DNA of 64,000 nt from Archangium lipolyticum (GCF_024623785.1 NZ_JANKBZ010000002.1:124001-188000), one strand, 5' to 3'. Counted from the first letter of the stretch, positions 7,906-16,654 are shown. Translations and numbers: made by a program. Notes: generated by a model not told the origin, from the letters alone.

Positions 7906-8517
7906 ATGAGCCTGCTGTCCCTTCGGGATGAAGAAATCCAGTCACTCGGTGAGCGGGGTTGGTTCACCCGTGCGTCCTTCCTCGGAGACGCGGCCGCGCG
8001 AGCCGTCCACGCCGAGGCGAGGGCGCGCGTCGAGGCCGGCCAGCTGCGTCCGGCGGGCATCCGTCGCGGCGCGGACCACACGCTGGACCGGGACACGCGC
8101 GGTGACTTCATCACCTGGGTGACGCCGGAGGAGCAGGGCTCGGCGATCGGCCACCTGCGGGAGGCCTACGCCGCGCTCGGTGAGACGCTGTCGGCGGAGG
8201 CGTACCTGGGCCTCGGGCGTTTCGATTTGCAGCTCGCCTGGTACCCGGGGGAGGGAGCGCGGTACGCGCGCCACTTCGACGCCTTCCCCGGACAGTCCAA
8301 CCGGCGCGTCACCGCCATCTACTACCTCAACCCGGACTGGGTGCCTGCTCACGGCGGGCTGCTGCGCATCTACCCCGAGGGCGGACCCGTGGACGTGGAG
8401 CCCACGCTGGACAGGCTCGTGGTGTTCCTCAGCGAGCGCATCGAGCACGAGGTGCTGCCCGCGCATGGCCCCCGGCTGGCGCTCACCGCCTGGTTCTACG
8501 GGCGGAGCGCCGGTTGA
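7906..8517 (+). CDS. 2OG-Fe(II) oxygenase (prolyl 4-hydroxylase-like)
   Basis: A 203-residue non-haem iron/2-oxoglutarate dioxygenase. The double-stranded beta-helix motif set is complete: HxD in YARHFDAFPG (about residue 125), the distal His in RIEHEVLPA, and the 2OG-binding Arg in PRLALTAWFYG near the C-terminus; GGLLRIYPE and LVVFLSERIEHEV are typical of the P4H/PHD-like 2OG-FeII_Oxy_3 family. ATG 7906 gives the expected N-terminus; an upstream in-frame ATG at 7882 adds eight residues. The substrate is unknown; such enzymes hydroxylate protein prolines or small molecules. Confidence 0.88.
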   Translation: MSLLSLRDEEIQSLGERGWFTRASFLGDAAARAVHAEARARVEAGQLRPAGIRRGADHTLDRDTRGDFITWVTPEEQGSAIGHLREAYAALGETLSAEAYLGLGRFDLQLAWYPGEGARYARHFDAFPGQSNRRVTAIYYLNPDWVPAHGGLLRIYPEGGPVDVEPTLDRLVVFLSERIEHEVLPAHGPRLALTAWFYGRSAG

Positions 8518-8597
8518 TGAATGAGGGAGGCACTCCGCTGGAAGGGATGTACCCTGGCGGGGCAGAAGCACTGGCTCATGTGGAAGGGGGGAAACCC

Positions 8598-9245
8598 ATG
8601 GCGATGAGCTCTCCCAAGGGCAAGCAGTGGACGTTCCAGCTCTATGCGGGGCTGGTGACACACGGGGGCGTGGATCGGGTCGTGGACATCGGGCCGGGCC
8701 GTGGGACGTACGCCGGCTTCCAGGTCGAGGGACAGTTCTGGACGGCGGTGGAGGTCTGGGGCCCCTATGTCCGCGAGTTCGAGCTCTCGCAGCTGTACGA
8801 CCGGGTGATCGTGGCCGATGCGCGGTGGGTGGACTGGTCGTTGCTGGGCGGCTTCGACCTGTCGCTCTGCGGTGACGTGATGGAGCACATGGAGAAGCAG
8901 CACGCCGTGGACCTGGCGGACCGGCTGTTGCGGCACGGCCGCTTCGTCATCATCTCGATTCCCGTGGAGCACTATCCCCAGAGCGAGGTGAACGGCAACC
9001 CGTTCGAGGCGCACGTCAAGGACGACTGGTCCCACGAGGAGGTCATGGCCAGCTTCCCGGACGTCGTCGTGTCCCATCGCCAGGGTGACATCGGCGTCTA
9101 CTGTCTCGCGCGGGACCCCGCGGATCGGCAACTCCTCGAGCGCATGGCGCACACGATCGAGGAGCAGAAGACCGCGGTGAAGGCCTCCGCTACGGAGCGC
9201 GCCGCACCACCCGGCCCTCCTTCATCACGAAGTGGATCTGCTTGA
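8598..9245 (+). CDS. Class I SAM-dependent methyltransferase
   Basis: A 215-residue protein. Motif I is RVVDIGPGRGTYAGF near residue 27, an acidic residue follows in TAVEVWGPYVREF, motif II is FDLSLCGDVMEHME and motif III is RHGRFVIISIPVEHYPQ. The sequence NPFEAHVKDDW is common in methyltransferases attached to glycan or natural-product loci. ATG 8598 is chosen because a GGGGGG run lies six bases upstream; the frame is open to a TTG/ATG at 8514-8517. The C-terminal 56 bases overlap the convergent amidohydrolase. The methyl acceptor is unknown. Confidence 0.8.
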   Translation: MAMSSPKGKQWTFQLYAGLVTHGGVDRVVDIGPGRGTYAGFQVEGQFWTAVEVWGPYVREFELSQLYDRVIVADARWVDWSLLGGFDLSLCGDVMEHMEKQHAVDLADRLLRHGRFVIISIPVEHYPQSEVNGNPFEAHVKDDWSHEEVMASFPDVVVSHRQGDIGVYCLARDPADRQLLERMAHTIEEQKTAVKASATERAAPPGPPSSRSGSA

Positions 9246-10452
9246 GCGCCTGGATGTCGTCGAGGGGATTGCGCGGGGTGGCGACGAGGTCGGCGAAGAA
9301 CCCGGGCTTGATGGCGCCCCGCTCCTTCTCCACGCCCAGCAGCCGGGCCGCATGGGTCGTCATCGACTGGAGGATGGCCCGGGGGGGGATGCCCGCCCGG
9401 ACGAAGCTATCGGTATAGGAGAGGGCGAGCGAGCCGCGCGTCTGGCCCTGGACCTCCACCATCACATCCGAGCCGAAGACGATGGGAAGGCCCACCTTCC
9501 ACGCGCGATCGAGCCGCTCCACCTGGTTGCCGTGGACACGCCGGGCGCCAGCGGCGTCCCAGCCGAACGCGCGCAGCACGTCCTCGGGAAAGACCGTGCT
9601 GACGAGCACCACGCCGTTCTTCTTCGCGAGCGCGAGGTCCTCGTCCGTCGCCTTGAAGCCGTGCTCGACGGAGGCCACCCCCGCCTCGATGGCGCGATGG
9701 GCGCCCTCCTTCGTCTGGGCGTGGGCGGCCACCTTCAGCCCGGACCTGCCGGCCTCGGCGACGATGAAGCGCAGGTCCTCCGTCGAATAGGCATAGCGCT
9801 GTCCATCGACGACGACCTTGATGACGTCGGCCCCGAAGAAGATGTTCTCGCGGATGGCCTTGAGCAGCTCATCGCGGGTGTCGGCGAAGAGGTACTCGGG
9901 ATCCTCGAGCACCTCACGCCGGGTGCGCACGCCGAACTGGCCGCCGAAGGGGGCGATGATCCGGCCGGCGGCGAGCATGGTGGGGCCGGACACCAGCCCC
10001 TCCTTGATGGCGCGGCGCAGGTCGATGTCCGCGTAGTCTCCGGCGTTGCCCATGTCTCGCACGGTGGTGAAGCCCGCCTCCAGCATCTCGCGGGCATGGG
10101 CGGCTCCTCGCAGGGCGCGGTAGCCGGCGCGGCTCCGGAGGCTCATGAGGAGGAACTCCCCTCCGTCCTGGGAGGGGTCCAGCGTGGCACACAGGTGCGT
10201 GTGGGCATCGAAGAGGCCGGGCAGGACGGTGGCACCCGACAGGTCGATGACGGTGGCACCCTCGGGAATGGCGAGCCCCGGGCCCACGGCCTTGATGCGC
10301 GAGCCCTCCACGAGGATGACCTGGTTCGCGAGCGCGGTGCCCGTTTCCGGGTCCACGAGCCTGCCGGCGCGGATGGCGGTGACCTGGGCCCATGCACTGC
10401 CCCAAGACAGGAGCAGCACGGCCAACGAGAAGAGCGCGCGTAGCGAGTCCAA
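9190..10452 (-). CDS. Exported metal-dependent amidohydrolase (imidazolonepropionase/prolidase-like)
   Basis: A 420-residue protein with a Sec signal peptide (about residues 1-22, cleavage after SAWA). It follows the amidohydrolase fold: a composite beta-sandwich (GRLVDPETG, VIDLSGATVLPGLFDAHTHL), the HxH metal motif DAHTH, a probable bridging Lys in VIKVVVDG, His ligands in AAHAQT and VEHGF, and the catalytic Asp in VFGSDV. The C-terminal GAIKPGFFADLVA closes the sandwich. This arrangement is typical of secreted Xaa-Pro dipeptidase/imidazolonepropionase-related hydrolases acting on amide bonds. It is separated from the upstream DUF3060 gene by a perfect 12-bp hairpin. Confidence 0.88.
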   Translation of the reverse strand: MDSLRALFSLAVLLLSWGSAWAQVTAIRAGRLVDPETGTALANQVILVEGSRIKAVGPGLAIPEGATVIDLSGATVLPGLFDAHTHLCATLDPSQDGGEFLLMSLRSRAGYRALRGAAHAREMLEAGFTTVRDMGNAGDYADIDLRRAIKEGLVSGPTMLAAGRIIAPFGGQFGVRTRREVLEDPEYLFADTRDELLKAIRENIFFGADVIKVVVDGQRYAYSTEDLRFIVAEAGRSGLKVAAHAQTKEGAHRAIEAGVASVEHGFKATDEDLALAKKNGVVLVSTVFPEDVLRAFGWDAAGARRVHGNQVERLDRAWKVGLPIVFGSDVMVEVQGQTRGSLALSYTDSFVRAGIPPRAILQSMTTHAARLLGVEKERGAIKPGFFADLVATPRNPLDDIQALKQIHFVMKEGRVVRRAP

Positions 10453-10476
10453 GGCATCGTCCTCACGGAAGGGGGT

Positions 10477-10509
10477 GACGGGCTCGAACTACCCTCATTC
10501 GAGCCCGTC
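10477..10509 (-). terminator. Perfect 12-bp hairpin between the DUF3060 and amidohydrolase genes
   Basis: Arms GACGGGCTCGAA (10477-10488) and TTCGAGCCCGTC (10498-10509) pair perfectly across a nine-base loop. It lies 44 bases after the DUF3060 stop and 24 bases before the amidohydrolase start on the same strand. It is probably a terminator of the first gene, or a leader structure of the second. No U tract is present. Confidence 0.6.
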
Positions 10510-10552
10510 GCCAACCGGAAGCCGCGGCGCCACGTCCGCCGCGGACCCGCGC

Positions 10553-11035
10553 TCAGCGGGCCTGCGTCACCTTGTTGTCCGTGCCGGTGCGGCTCACCTT
10601 GGGCTTCTTGGCGCCCACGCCGCGCTTCCAGATGACCTCGTTATCGGCACCCATCACGGTGATGGCGGCGGCGGCCTCCACCTGCACCTTGTTGCCCGAG
10701 CCGTTCACACTGACGCTCTTGCAGTCACCCGTGAGCGTCACCTCGTTGTCGCTGCCGGTGATTTCCACCTCGGTCTTCGGCGAGCAGCGGTGCGTCTCCT
10801 GGCTGTTCGCTCCGCTGATGGAGATGTTCCCACCAGCCTCGGTCCCGGCACCGCCCGTCTGGACGGTGGCCTTCTCACCATCGACGCTCACCGACGTGTC
10901 GTCCGTCTTCACCTCGACCTGGCCGTTCTTGCCCACCTTCACGTGCGCCTTGTCCTGCGCGGCGCCCAGGCTCGGAACGAGCAGCAGGCTCGACAGCGCT
11001 CCCGACAGTACCGCCGCGCGAATGACCTTCGACAT
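10553..11035 (-). CDS. Secreted DUF3060 domain protein
   Basis: A 160-residue protein with a Sec signal peptide ending near ...SLGAAQ (residue 25). The mature part is a series of short beta repeats of the DUF3060 type: ITGSDNEVTLTGDC, VSVNGSGNKVQVE and VMGADNEVIWKRG, each with a G-(S/A)-(D/G)-N-(E/K)-V turn, which suggests a small right-handed beta-helix or beta-solenoid. Two Cys (ETHRCSPK and TGDCKS) may form a disulphide. ATG 11035 has GGGAGGGG six bases upstream. Function is unknown; DUF3060 proteins are usually secreted or surface proteins. Confidence 0.75.
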   Translation of the reverse strand: MSKVIRAAVLSGALSSLLLVPSLGAAQDKAHVKVGKNGQVEVKTDDTSVSVDGEKATVQTGGAGTEAGGNISISGANSQETHRCSPKTEVEITGSDNEVTLTGDCKSVSVNGSGNKVQVEAAAAITVMGADNEVIWKRGVGAKKPKVSRTGTDNKVTQAR

Positions 11036-11152
11036 AGGACCCCTCCCTTTGATGATGCCCCATGGCATGTAGCGCGGAAGCCAGGGCGGCCTCCGCTGGC
11101 GGCGCACTCCATCCGTATCGGGATCGAAGTGCAATGGCTCTCTCGACAACCG

Positions 11153-11992
11153 TCACCCGGATACGGTGAACACGCCGCTCGGGTGCGGGAGCAGGCGCCG
11201 GCCCTCGACGACCCGGGACAGCTCCGCCAGGGCCTCGAGCACCCGCTGGCGCAGCGGCTCGGGGGCTCGCTGCATGTCGGCCTGGAGCAGGAAGTCGAGC
11301 AGGTGCCTTCCCTGCGCCGAATCCGGCTCGAAGCAGGCGCTCACGTCGATCGACACCTGGGGGTAGAGCTCGTACTGGTAGGCAATGCCGTTCCGCTCGA
11401 ACAGCTCGCGCAGGCTCTCCTGGCCGAACAGCCCCCGGGTGAAGAAGCTGTAGTCGATCTCGTTCCAGAAGCGCTGCATCAACTGGTAGATGCCGCCTCG
11501 CTCCGAGGAGAGGGAGATCAGCAGTTTGCCGCCGGGGCGCAGGTGCTCCAACGACATGCGGACCAGGCGCTCCTCGGCGCCGGGCATGTGGTAGAGCGAG
11601 TGGATGTAGTGGATGAGGTCGAAGCGCCCGTCGGGCACGTAGTCCTCGGCCTGGAGCGCCAGGAAGGTGAACTGGGTCCCCTGCTCCTGAGCCCCGCTCA
11701 CGCGCGAGCGGAAGCCGGCGAGCTGCGCCTCGTTGGGCTCGACGGCCACGTAGGAGATGGGTACCCCGCCCCTCAGCGTGCGCAGGGTGTCGATGATCCG
11801 CAGGTCGAACGAGCCGTCTCCGACTCCGATGCCCAGCACCCGTAGGTTCTCGGTACCGCTCGTGGGCGGATGGGCCTGGAGGAACGACAGCACCTCCTCG
11901 CGGTCCGCCGACCAGCAACGCCGGAAGGCCTCATTGGCCGCTGCGTAACCCGCCGCGGTCAATGGCAGGGAAAGACGAGGACGCTCTTCCAT
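11153..11992 (-). CDS. Class I methyltransferase resembling histamine N-methyltransferase
   Basis: A 279-residue SAM-dependent methyltransferase. Motif I is VLGIGVGDGSFDL (residues 52-64), an acidic ribose-binding Glu sits in VAVEPNEAQL, motif II is FDLIHYIHSLYHM and motif III is LRPGGKLLISL. Outside the core, the C-terminal part (VSIDVSACF, HLLDFLLQ, then a closing strand GVFTVSG) follows the order and spacing I remember for animal histamine N-methyltransferase (DISDCF, WDFLTE, SFIVIE). That is closer than a generic SAM core would be. The substrate here is unknown: an amine or small aromatic is an inference. ATG 11992 is used; 12025 is an in-frame alternative. Confidence 0.75.
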   Translation of the reverse strand: MEERPRLSLPLTAAGYAAANEAFRRCWSADREEVLSFLQAHPPTSGTENLRVLGIGVGDGSFDLRIIDTLRTLRGGVPISYVAVEPNEAQLAGFRSRVSGAQEQGTQFTFLALQAEDYVPDGRFDLIHYIHSLYHMPGAEERLVRMSLEHLRPGGKLLISLSSERGGIYQLMQRFWNEIDYSFFTRGLFGQESLRELFERNGIAYQYELYPQVSIDVSACFEPDSAQGRHLLDFLLQADMQRAPEPLRQRVLEALAELSRVVEGRRLLPHPSGVFTVSG

Positions 11993-12090
11993 GAGTGGGC
12001 TCACGCGCGAACTCCAGGGGTCCACCCCACGGCGCTCTGGCCGGAGGGGTGGGCCAGCGTAGCACCCACCCGGGTCCCGATTCGGAGCGG

Positions 12091-13503
12091 CTACAACACG
12101 CGCAGGAACTCGACGAGGTCGGCCTTCTCCTTCTGCGTCATGCGCGACTGGAGCACGATGTTGAAGAACTCCACCGTGTCCTCCAGCGTGAGCAGGCGCC
12201 CGTCGTGCAGATAGGGCGGCGAGTCCTTGATGCCGCGCAGGGTGAACGTCTTGATGGGACCCTCGGCGCGGCCCCTGGCGCCCGTGGGCGTGGAGCCCAC
12301 GTGGTTGTAGAAGCGCTCGGCCCGCAGGTCATGGGCGAGGTTGTCCGTGTAGAACGGCGCCGGGTGGCAGCTGGCGCAGTGCTTGTCGAAGACGGCCTCG
12401 CCGCGCAGCTCGGCTTCGGTGGCCTGGGTTCGGTCCAGCCGCCCGTTGACGGTGAGCTTGGGCGCGGGCGGGAAGTCGATGATGTTCTGGATGTGGCCCA
12501 TCGCCATCTGCTCGCGGTCGGTGAAGTGGCGCGCGCCCTTGCGCTCGGCCAGGGCGATGTCGCCGTCGAAGTAGGCGGAGTTCTCCTCCGTCTGGGCGAA
12601 CTGCTCGAGCGAGCGCAGGGTGCGCTTGGAGCCGAAGCGCGTCTGGGCGAAGAGGCCTCGCAGCGAGGTGGTATCCAGGCGGAAGCGCTCGTTCTGGGGC
12701 CGCACGTCCGGGGTGAGATGGAACTGGCCGGTGGTGTGGCCGTTCACGTGGCAATCCAGGCAGGAGACACCCTCCACCGGGCGCGCCGTGGAGCGGTCCA
12801 GGGTGAGGTTGTGGCGCTGGGCCGTCGTCTTCTGCAGCAGCAGCCGCATGCCCTCCATCTGGAAGGGCGTGAGCACGTCCTGGAAGAGCGTCTCGAAGTT
12901 CTGCAGCGTGATGAGCTGTCCCTTGCTCACATCCCCCAGGTCGGGACGGGTGGTGATGAAGAGGGCGGGGGGGAACTCCGGCAGGTAGGCGTCCGGCAGA
13001 TCGAAGGCCACGTCCACGCGCTCCAGGCCGTCCACGACCTTCGTCTGCACGGGCGGGAACACCATGCCGCCCACCTCTTGTATCGGGTGCCACAGGGGCG
13101 TGTACGGGAAGAGCTTCTTCTGGCGCATCTCCTCCGGCGACATCTGGCCGAGCGCGTCCCACGTCACCCCCTGGGGCAGACGCGCCGTGGGGCCCACCGG
13201 GACGGCCTTGCGGCCACCGGACATGCGGAGGGTGGGGTGCGTGCGGCCGGAGAGGTCATAGCGCTGCTCGAGGTACTGGCGCTGCTTGCGTGTCACCTCG
13301 TCCCGGTTCGGGAGCGGCTTGCCGCTGGCGTTCGGGCGGGCCTCGGAGGTGTTGGAGGGCTCGGACTTGAGGATGTCCGAGCCACTGGCGGGCTGCTTGT
13401 TCCTGGGCTTGCCCGTGTCCTGGGCCAGGGCGGCACAGCCAGCGACCCAGAGGGCCGTGACGATAACGGGAGTGGCGGGGATGAGGCGTCTGAGGTGTTT
13501 CAC
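12091..13503 (-). CDS. Di-haem cytochrome c lipoprotein (MauG/CcpA-like peroxidase family)
   Basis: A 470-residue protein with two haem c motifs, CLDCH near residue 245 and CASCH near residue 390. The C-terminal domain (GEAVFDKHCASCHPAPFYTDN in segments, TLRGIKDSPPYLHDGRLLTLEDTVEFFN) is characteristic of bacterial di-haem cytochrome c peroxidase/MauG proteins. The N-terminus has a lipobox (VAGC at about residue 20), so the mature protein is expected to be lipid-anchored. GTG 13503 was selected because GGGAGG lies seven bases upstream and the signal peptide starts there. Peroxidase or protein-oxidase activity is family inference. Upstream is a hairpin at 13577-13592. Confidence 0.8.
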   Translation of the reverse strand: MKHLRRLIPATPVIVTALWVAGCAALAQDTGKPRNKQPASGSDILKSEPSNTSEARPNASGKPLPNRDEVTRKQRQYLEQRYDLSGRTHPTLRMSGGRKAVPVGPTARLPQGVTWDALGQMSPEEMRQKKLFPYTPLWHPIQEVGGMVFPPVQTKVVDGLERVDVAFDLPDAYLPEFPPALFITTRPDLGDVSKGQLITLQNFETLFQDVLTPFQMEGMRLLLQKTTAQRHNLTLDRSTARPVEGVSCLDCHVNGHTTGQFHLTPDVRPQNERFRLDTTSLRGLFAQTRFGSKRTLRSLEQFAQTEENSAYFDGDIALAERKGARHFTDREQMAMGHIQNIIDFPPAPKLTVNGRLDRTQATEAELRGEAVFDKHCASCHPAPFYTDNLAHDLRAERFYNHVGSTPTGARGRAEGPIKTFTLRGIKDSPPYLHDGRLLTLEDTVEFFNIVLQSRMTQKEKADLVEFLRVL

Positions 13504-13576
13504 GTCGGGGCCTCCCAGTGCGAGGAAAAGGGGGCCCCAACGGTAGGGATTGGATTCCAGGTGCGGAGTGTCACCT

Positions 13577-13592
13577 GGGAGCGGCGGCTCCC
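13577..13592 (-). terminator. Hairpin GGGAGC-GGCG-GCTCCC
   Basis: A six-pair GC stem with a four-base loop, 80 bases downstream of the zinc-ribbon gene stop and 74 bases upstream of the cytochrome start, on the same strand. It is a likely terminator of the upstream gene. The rest of the 169-base gap shows no other structure. Confidence 0.35.
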
Positions 13593-13672
13593 GACTGTTC
13601 ATCGCTGGGCTTCACGGACGTGCACTGGTGGAAAGAGCACTCCGTCTCCCGGGCTTACCCGCGCCCAGTTCA

Positions 13673-14410
13673 TCACAAGCAGCTCACATCGCCGCCCACT
13701 TGCATCAGGTTCCAGGAGAGCTTGTTCCGCTCGAAGCAGGCGGACACGTTCGCGGAGCCCTTCTTCGTCTCGAGCCGTACTCCCCTGAGCACGGCCTTCG
13801 TTCCGACCTGCTCGAAGGTCGCGGACTCGCAGCTCAACGCGCTGGTGAGGTCGAAACCGTAGGGGTCGCTGTGGTAGCCGTAGAGCAGCTCCATCTCGAG
13901 CCGGTCACACGCTCCGTCACGCGAGATCCTCTCCAGCGTCTCGTCCCGGTTGGCGAGCCGGTCGCGCACCATCCGCATCCGCTCTTCCTTCTCCTGCTTC
14001 CTGACCTCGTCCTTCCGACTCTCGTACACCAACCCGAGCAACAGACAGCCGACGATCCCCCCGAGGCCGAGCCACCCGGACAACGCGGCGCTCCCGGGCT
14101 TGCCATGCGGGGCGAGCATCGTGGCGTTGTAGGAGTAGTAGACACTGATGACGCAGGGAATGACGAGGAGGCAGACGGAGGCGTTCTTCGGGAAGGCGCA
14201 GCAGAAGAGCAGGGGAACCAGGGCGATGAAGGCCCGGGTCTTCTCCCTGCTGATCATGGACTCCAGTTCCGTGGGCTCCCTGGGCCTGTCGACGCTGGGG
14301 GCTTTGGGTGGCTCCGGGGAGTCGCTCCGTTCGGGCATGAGTGCTCCGCACTTCTCGCAGGCGGGCACCCAGGATTCGTAGGTCGTGTTGCAGCGATGAC
14401 AGCGTTCCAT
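13673..14410 (-). CDS. Zinc-ribbon membrane protein of unknown function
   Basis: A 245-residue protein. The N-terminus is a four-Cys zinc ribbon (CHRC at residue 4 and CEKC at about 19). A Pro-rich linker follows, then two or three hydrophobic segments (FIALVPLLFCCAF, VCLLVIPCVISVYYSY and LSGWLGLGGIVGCLLLGLVY). After a charged coiled stretch (RKDEVRKQEKEERMRMVRDR) comes a C-terminal domain with three Cys (GACDR, LSCES, SACFER). The C-terminal domain presumably lies outside the membrane, where Cys pairs could form disulphides. It is three bases downstream of the membrane protein at 14414, so the two are probably co-transcribed. I do not recognise the family. Confidence 0.7.
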   Translation of the reverse strand: MERCHRCNTTYESWVPACEKCGALMPERSDSPEPPKAPSVDRPREPTELESMISREKTRAFIALVPLLFCCAFPKNASVCLLVIPCVISVYYSYNATMLAPHGKPGSAALSGWLGLGGIVGCLLLGLVYESRKDEVRKQEKEERMRMVRDRLANRDETLERISRDGACDRLEMELLYGYHSDPYGFDLTSALSCESATFEQVGTKAVLRGVRLETKKGSANVSACFERNKLSWNLMQVGGDVSCL

Positions 14411-14413
14411 ATC

Positions 14414-15925
14414 TCACGTCCCCTGGCGGAGGCGGCGCAGGTCGATCAGGATGTCGTAGCCGCCGGGTTCCGGGGCGCGTGACCCGGTGGCGAAGCGATA
14501 AGCGCCGCTCACGTCGCGTACCTCCGGGAAGCGCTCCTTCATCACCTGCCTCAGCACCTCCTTGGCCATCCATTCGGCGTCGATGGAGACAGAGCCGAAC
14601 TCATCCAGATACCGGCGCGGCGCCGAAGTGTCGTCCTGGAGGACGGTGATGACGAAGATGCGTGGCTGCTCCGCCAGCACGGCCCGGCGTGCGCCTTCTT
14701 CCATGAGCGCGAGCTCGCGGCTCTGGGGCAGTGCGAAGAGCTCGAAGGACTGCCGATTCGCGAGAACCACGCTGGCCGCCGCGAGACACGCGAGCAGGGC
14801 GGTCGCCACCTTCTGTCCTCCGGTGGGCAAGAGGGTTCCGAGGTTCACCAGCGAGGCGGCGAAGAAGACGCTCCACACCCCGGTGAGCGCGTAGATGGTG
14901 CGATAGGTCGGCCAGCGTTCATGCGCGAGGAAGCTGACGCAGTAGGCCGCCGCCGATAGCGCCGCGAGCCCCACGAGCCAGCGCCCGCATCCCGCGAGTC
15001 CGGCGCGACGGCCCTCGAGCAGGACCCCTACGGTGAGGGTCACCAGGGTCAGCCCCACCATGAGCCGGAACGCCTCCGTCGGTCCGCCACGGGTGTCATT
15101 GAGAACGAGCAGCGCCAGTGTGTTGGGCAGCGCGTGAGTCATCGCCCAGGCCGCCTTGTCCAACCAGTGGAGCTCGAAGGAGACCCGCGGTGAGGGCTGG
15201 AACACCTCCATGGCGAACGAGAGCTTCGTGAAGACGAACGCGGCGCCCAGTCCGGCTCCCATGACCGCCAGGTGACGCGCCAGGCCCTCGAGCGTGCTCC
15301 GGAAGGTGTCGTGGCGCCGCGCCACGAGCCAGGACGCCACCAGGACGGCGTAGAACAGACCGCTCGGTTGATACGTGAGCGTCGCCACGGCCATGACCAG
15401 GGCCGCGAGAATCCACCCGCTCCCGCGTGGCAGCACCCCGGGAGCGCGATGTGCCTCCCAGTCCGAGAGCGCGAAGGCGACCGCCCCCAGCAGCGACGCC
15501 AGGGCTTGTGGCCAGCAGATGGCCCAGCTCGCGATCACCTGCGCGGAAGGCAGCATCGTCAACGTGGCCGCGAGCAACGCGGCGTGTGGCAGGAGCCAAC
15601 CCTGCTGCTTCAGCAAGAGGAAGACCGCCGCGCCGAGCACACCCAGACATGCGACCCCGGCGAACCGCAGCCAGCACAAGTCATCGATTCCTCCGGCCAC
15701 GCGCATGGACAGCTCGAGGAGCCAGCCATAGAGCGGCCGCCCTATCGAGGCGCAGACCCTCAGTACCTTTCCGGGTTCCTCCTGGGCCTCCCGGAGGATC
15801 GAGTAGTCATCGCGCATCCCATAGCGATGGAAGATCGTGCGCCAATAGGTGGCCAGCGGTAGCAGGAAGAGCAGCGCGGACGTCGCGATGACGCTCGCTC
15901 CGCGTTGCATTCGGGTGTCACCCAT
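14414..15925 (-). CDS. Polytopic membrane protein, possible GtrII-like glucosyltransferase
   Basis: A 503-residue integral membrane protein with about ten to eleven hydrophobic helices spread from residue 10 to 390, followed by a soluble C-terminal domain of about 110 residues. The first extracytoplasmic loop carries an acidic pair in RYGMRDDYSILREA followed by IGRPLYGWLLEL; a DD pair and a downstream Arg in this loop are seen in lipid-linked-sugar transferases such as GtrII. That similarity is suggestive only. ATG 15925 is used; ATG 15910 is an alternative. It is followed closely by the zinc-ribbon gene. Confidence 0.65.
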   Translation of the reverse strand: MGDTRMQRGASVIATSALLFLLPLATYWRTIFHRYGMRDDYSILREAQEEPGKVLRVCASIGRPLYGWLLELSMRVAGGIDDLCWLRFAGVACLGVLGAAVFLLLKQQGWLLPHAALLAATLTMLPSAQVIASWAICWPQALASLLGAVAFALSDWEAHRAPGVLPRGSGWILAALVMAVATLTYQPSGLFYAVLVASWLVARRHDTFRSTLEGLARHLAVMGAGLGAAFVFTKLSFAMEVFQPSPRVSFELHWLDKAAWAMTHALPNTLALLVLNDTRGGPTEAFRLMVGLTLVTLTVGVLLEGRRAGLAGCGRWLVGLAALSAAAYCVSFLAHERWPTYRTIYALTGVWSVFFAASLVNLGTLLPTGGQKVATALLACLAAASVVLANRQSFELFALPQSRELALMEEGARRAVLAEQPRIFVITVLQDDTSAPRRYLDEFGSVSIDAEWMAKEVLRQVMKERFPEVRDVSGAYRFATGSRAPEPGGYDILIDLRRLRQGT

Positions 15926-16011
15926 CGTCGAAAGAACCCTCTCGGGCCGGCGCATTAGCACACCCGATGAGGCATCCGATTGGAAGTCTCAGAGCTCGCG
16001 GAGTCTCCACC

Positions 16012-16572
16012 TCAGTGCAGCGGGGGCGCGAGGAGCACCACCGAGTAGCCCACCGCCACCTTCGACCCCGTATTTTCGTACGAGTGTTTCTGGTCCCCTC
16101 GGAATACCACCACGTCTCCCGTGTCCAACAGGAAGCGCTCGCCGCTCGCCACCAGCGCCAGCTGGCCCGACTCGCACACCAGGTATTCGCGAGTACCCGG
16201 AGTGTGTGGCACGCCGGTGATTCGAGCTCCCGGTGGTAGCTCCATCCGGTCGAACTCCATGCCCGGCAGTGGATCCGGCAGCAGCTTGCGCACGAAGCCC
16301 GGACCCCGCGCTCGCACGGGCAGGCTCTTGAGGGGGTAGTGCCGGACGCTTGCCCGGGGCCTGGCCACCAGCTCCTCGAGCGAGACCTGAAGCGCCGAGG
16401 CCACCCGGCGCAGCACGGCCAGCGTCGGGTTGCTCGACCCCGACTCGAGATTCGCCCATGTCGCCCGGGGCACCCCCGCCAGCTTCGCGAGCTGCGCCTG
16501 GGTCGCTCCCCTGGCCTCTCGCAGTGCCTTGATGTTGCGTGCCAGCCAGCCCGCCAGTTCCTCGTCGCTCAT
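16012..16572 (-). CDS. XRE-family regulator with C-terminal cupin domain
   Basis: A 186-residue one-component regulator. Residues about 10-66 form an HTH_3/XRE domain (IKALREARGATQAQLAKLAG, then VPRATWANLESGSSNPTLAVL). Residues about 110-182 form a cupin (EYLVCESGQLALV, LLDTGDVVVFRGDQKHSYENTG) whose His in DQKHSY would bind a metal or ligand. This architecture is common in repressors of amino-acid, polyamine or antibiotic detoxification genes. It is divergent from the SDR gene at 16655, its likely target, with a palindrome at 16585-16600 between them. Confidence 0.88.
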   Translation of the reverse strand: MSDEELAGWLARNIKALREARGATQAQLAKLAGVPRATWANLESGSSNPTLAVLRRVASALQVSLEELVARPRASVRHYPLKSLPVRARGPGFVRKLLPDPLPGMEFDRMELPPGARITGVPHTPGTREYLVCESGQLALVASGERFLLDTGDVVVFRGDQKHSYENTGSKVAVGYSVVLLAPPLH

Positions 16573-16584
16573 GGGATGGCATTC

Positions 16585-16600
16585 TGCCAAGGCATTGGCA
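16585..16600. promoter_or_regulatory. Palindrome TGCCAA-N4-TTGGCA, candidate XRE operator
   Basis: A perfect 6-bp inverted repeat in the 82-base space between the divergent XRE-cupin and SDR genes, 12 bases from the regulator start. The size and symmetry suit an XRE dimer. No binding data are implied. Confidence 0.45.
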
Positions 16601-16654
16601 CCGCCGCCAACGAACGGGCACCTCGCGCGTACTCCTGAGCAAGGAGGAAACACC

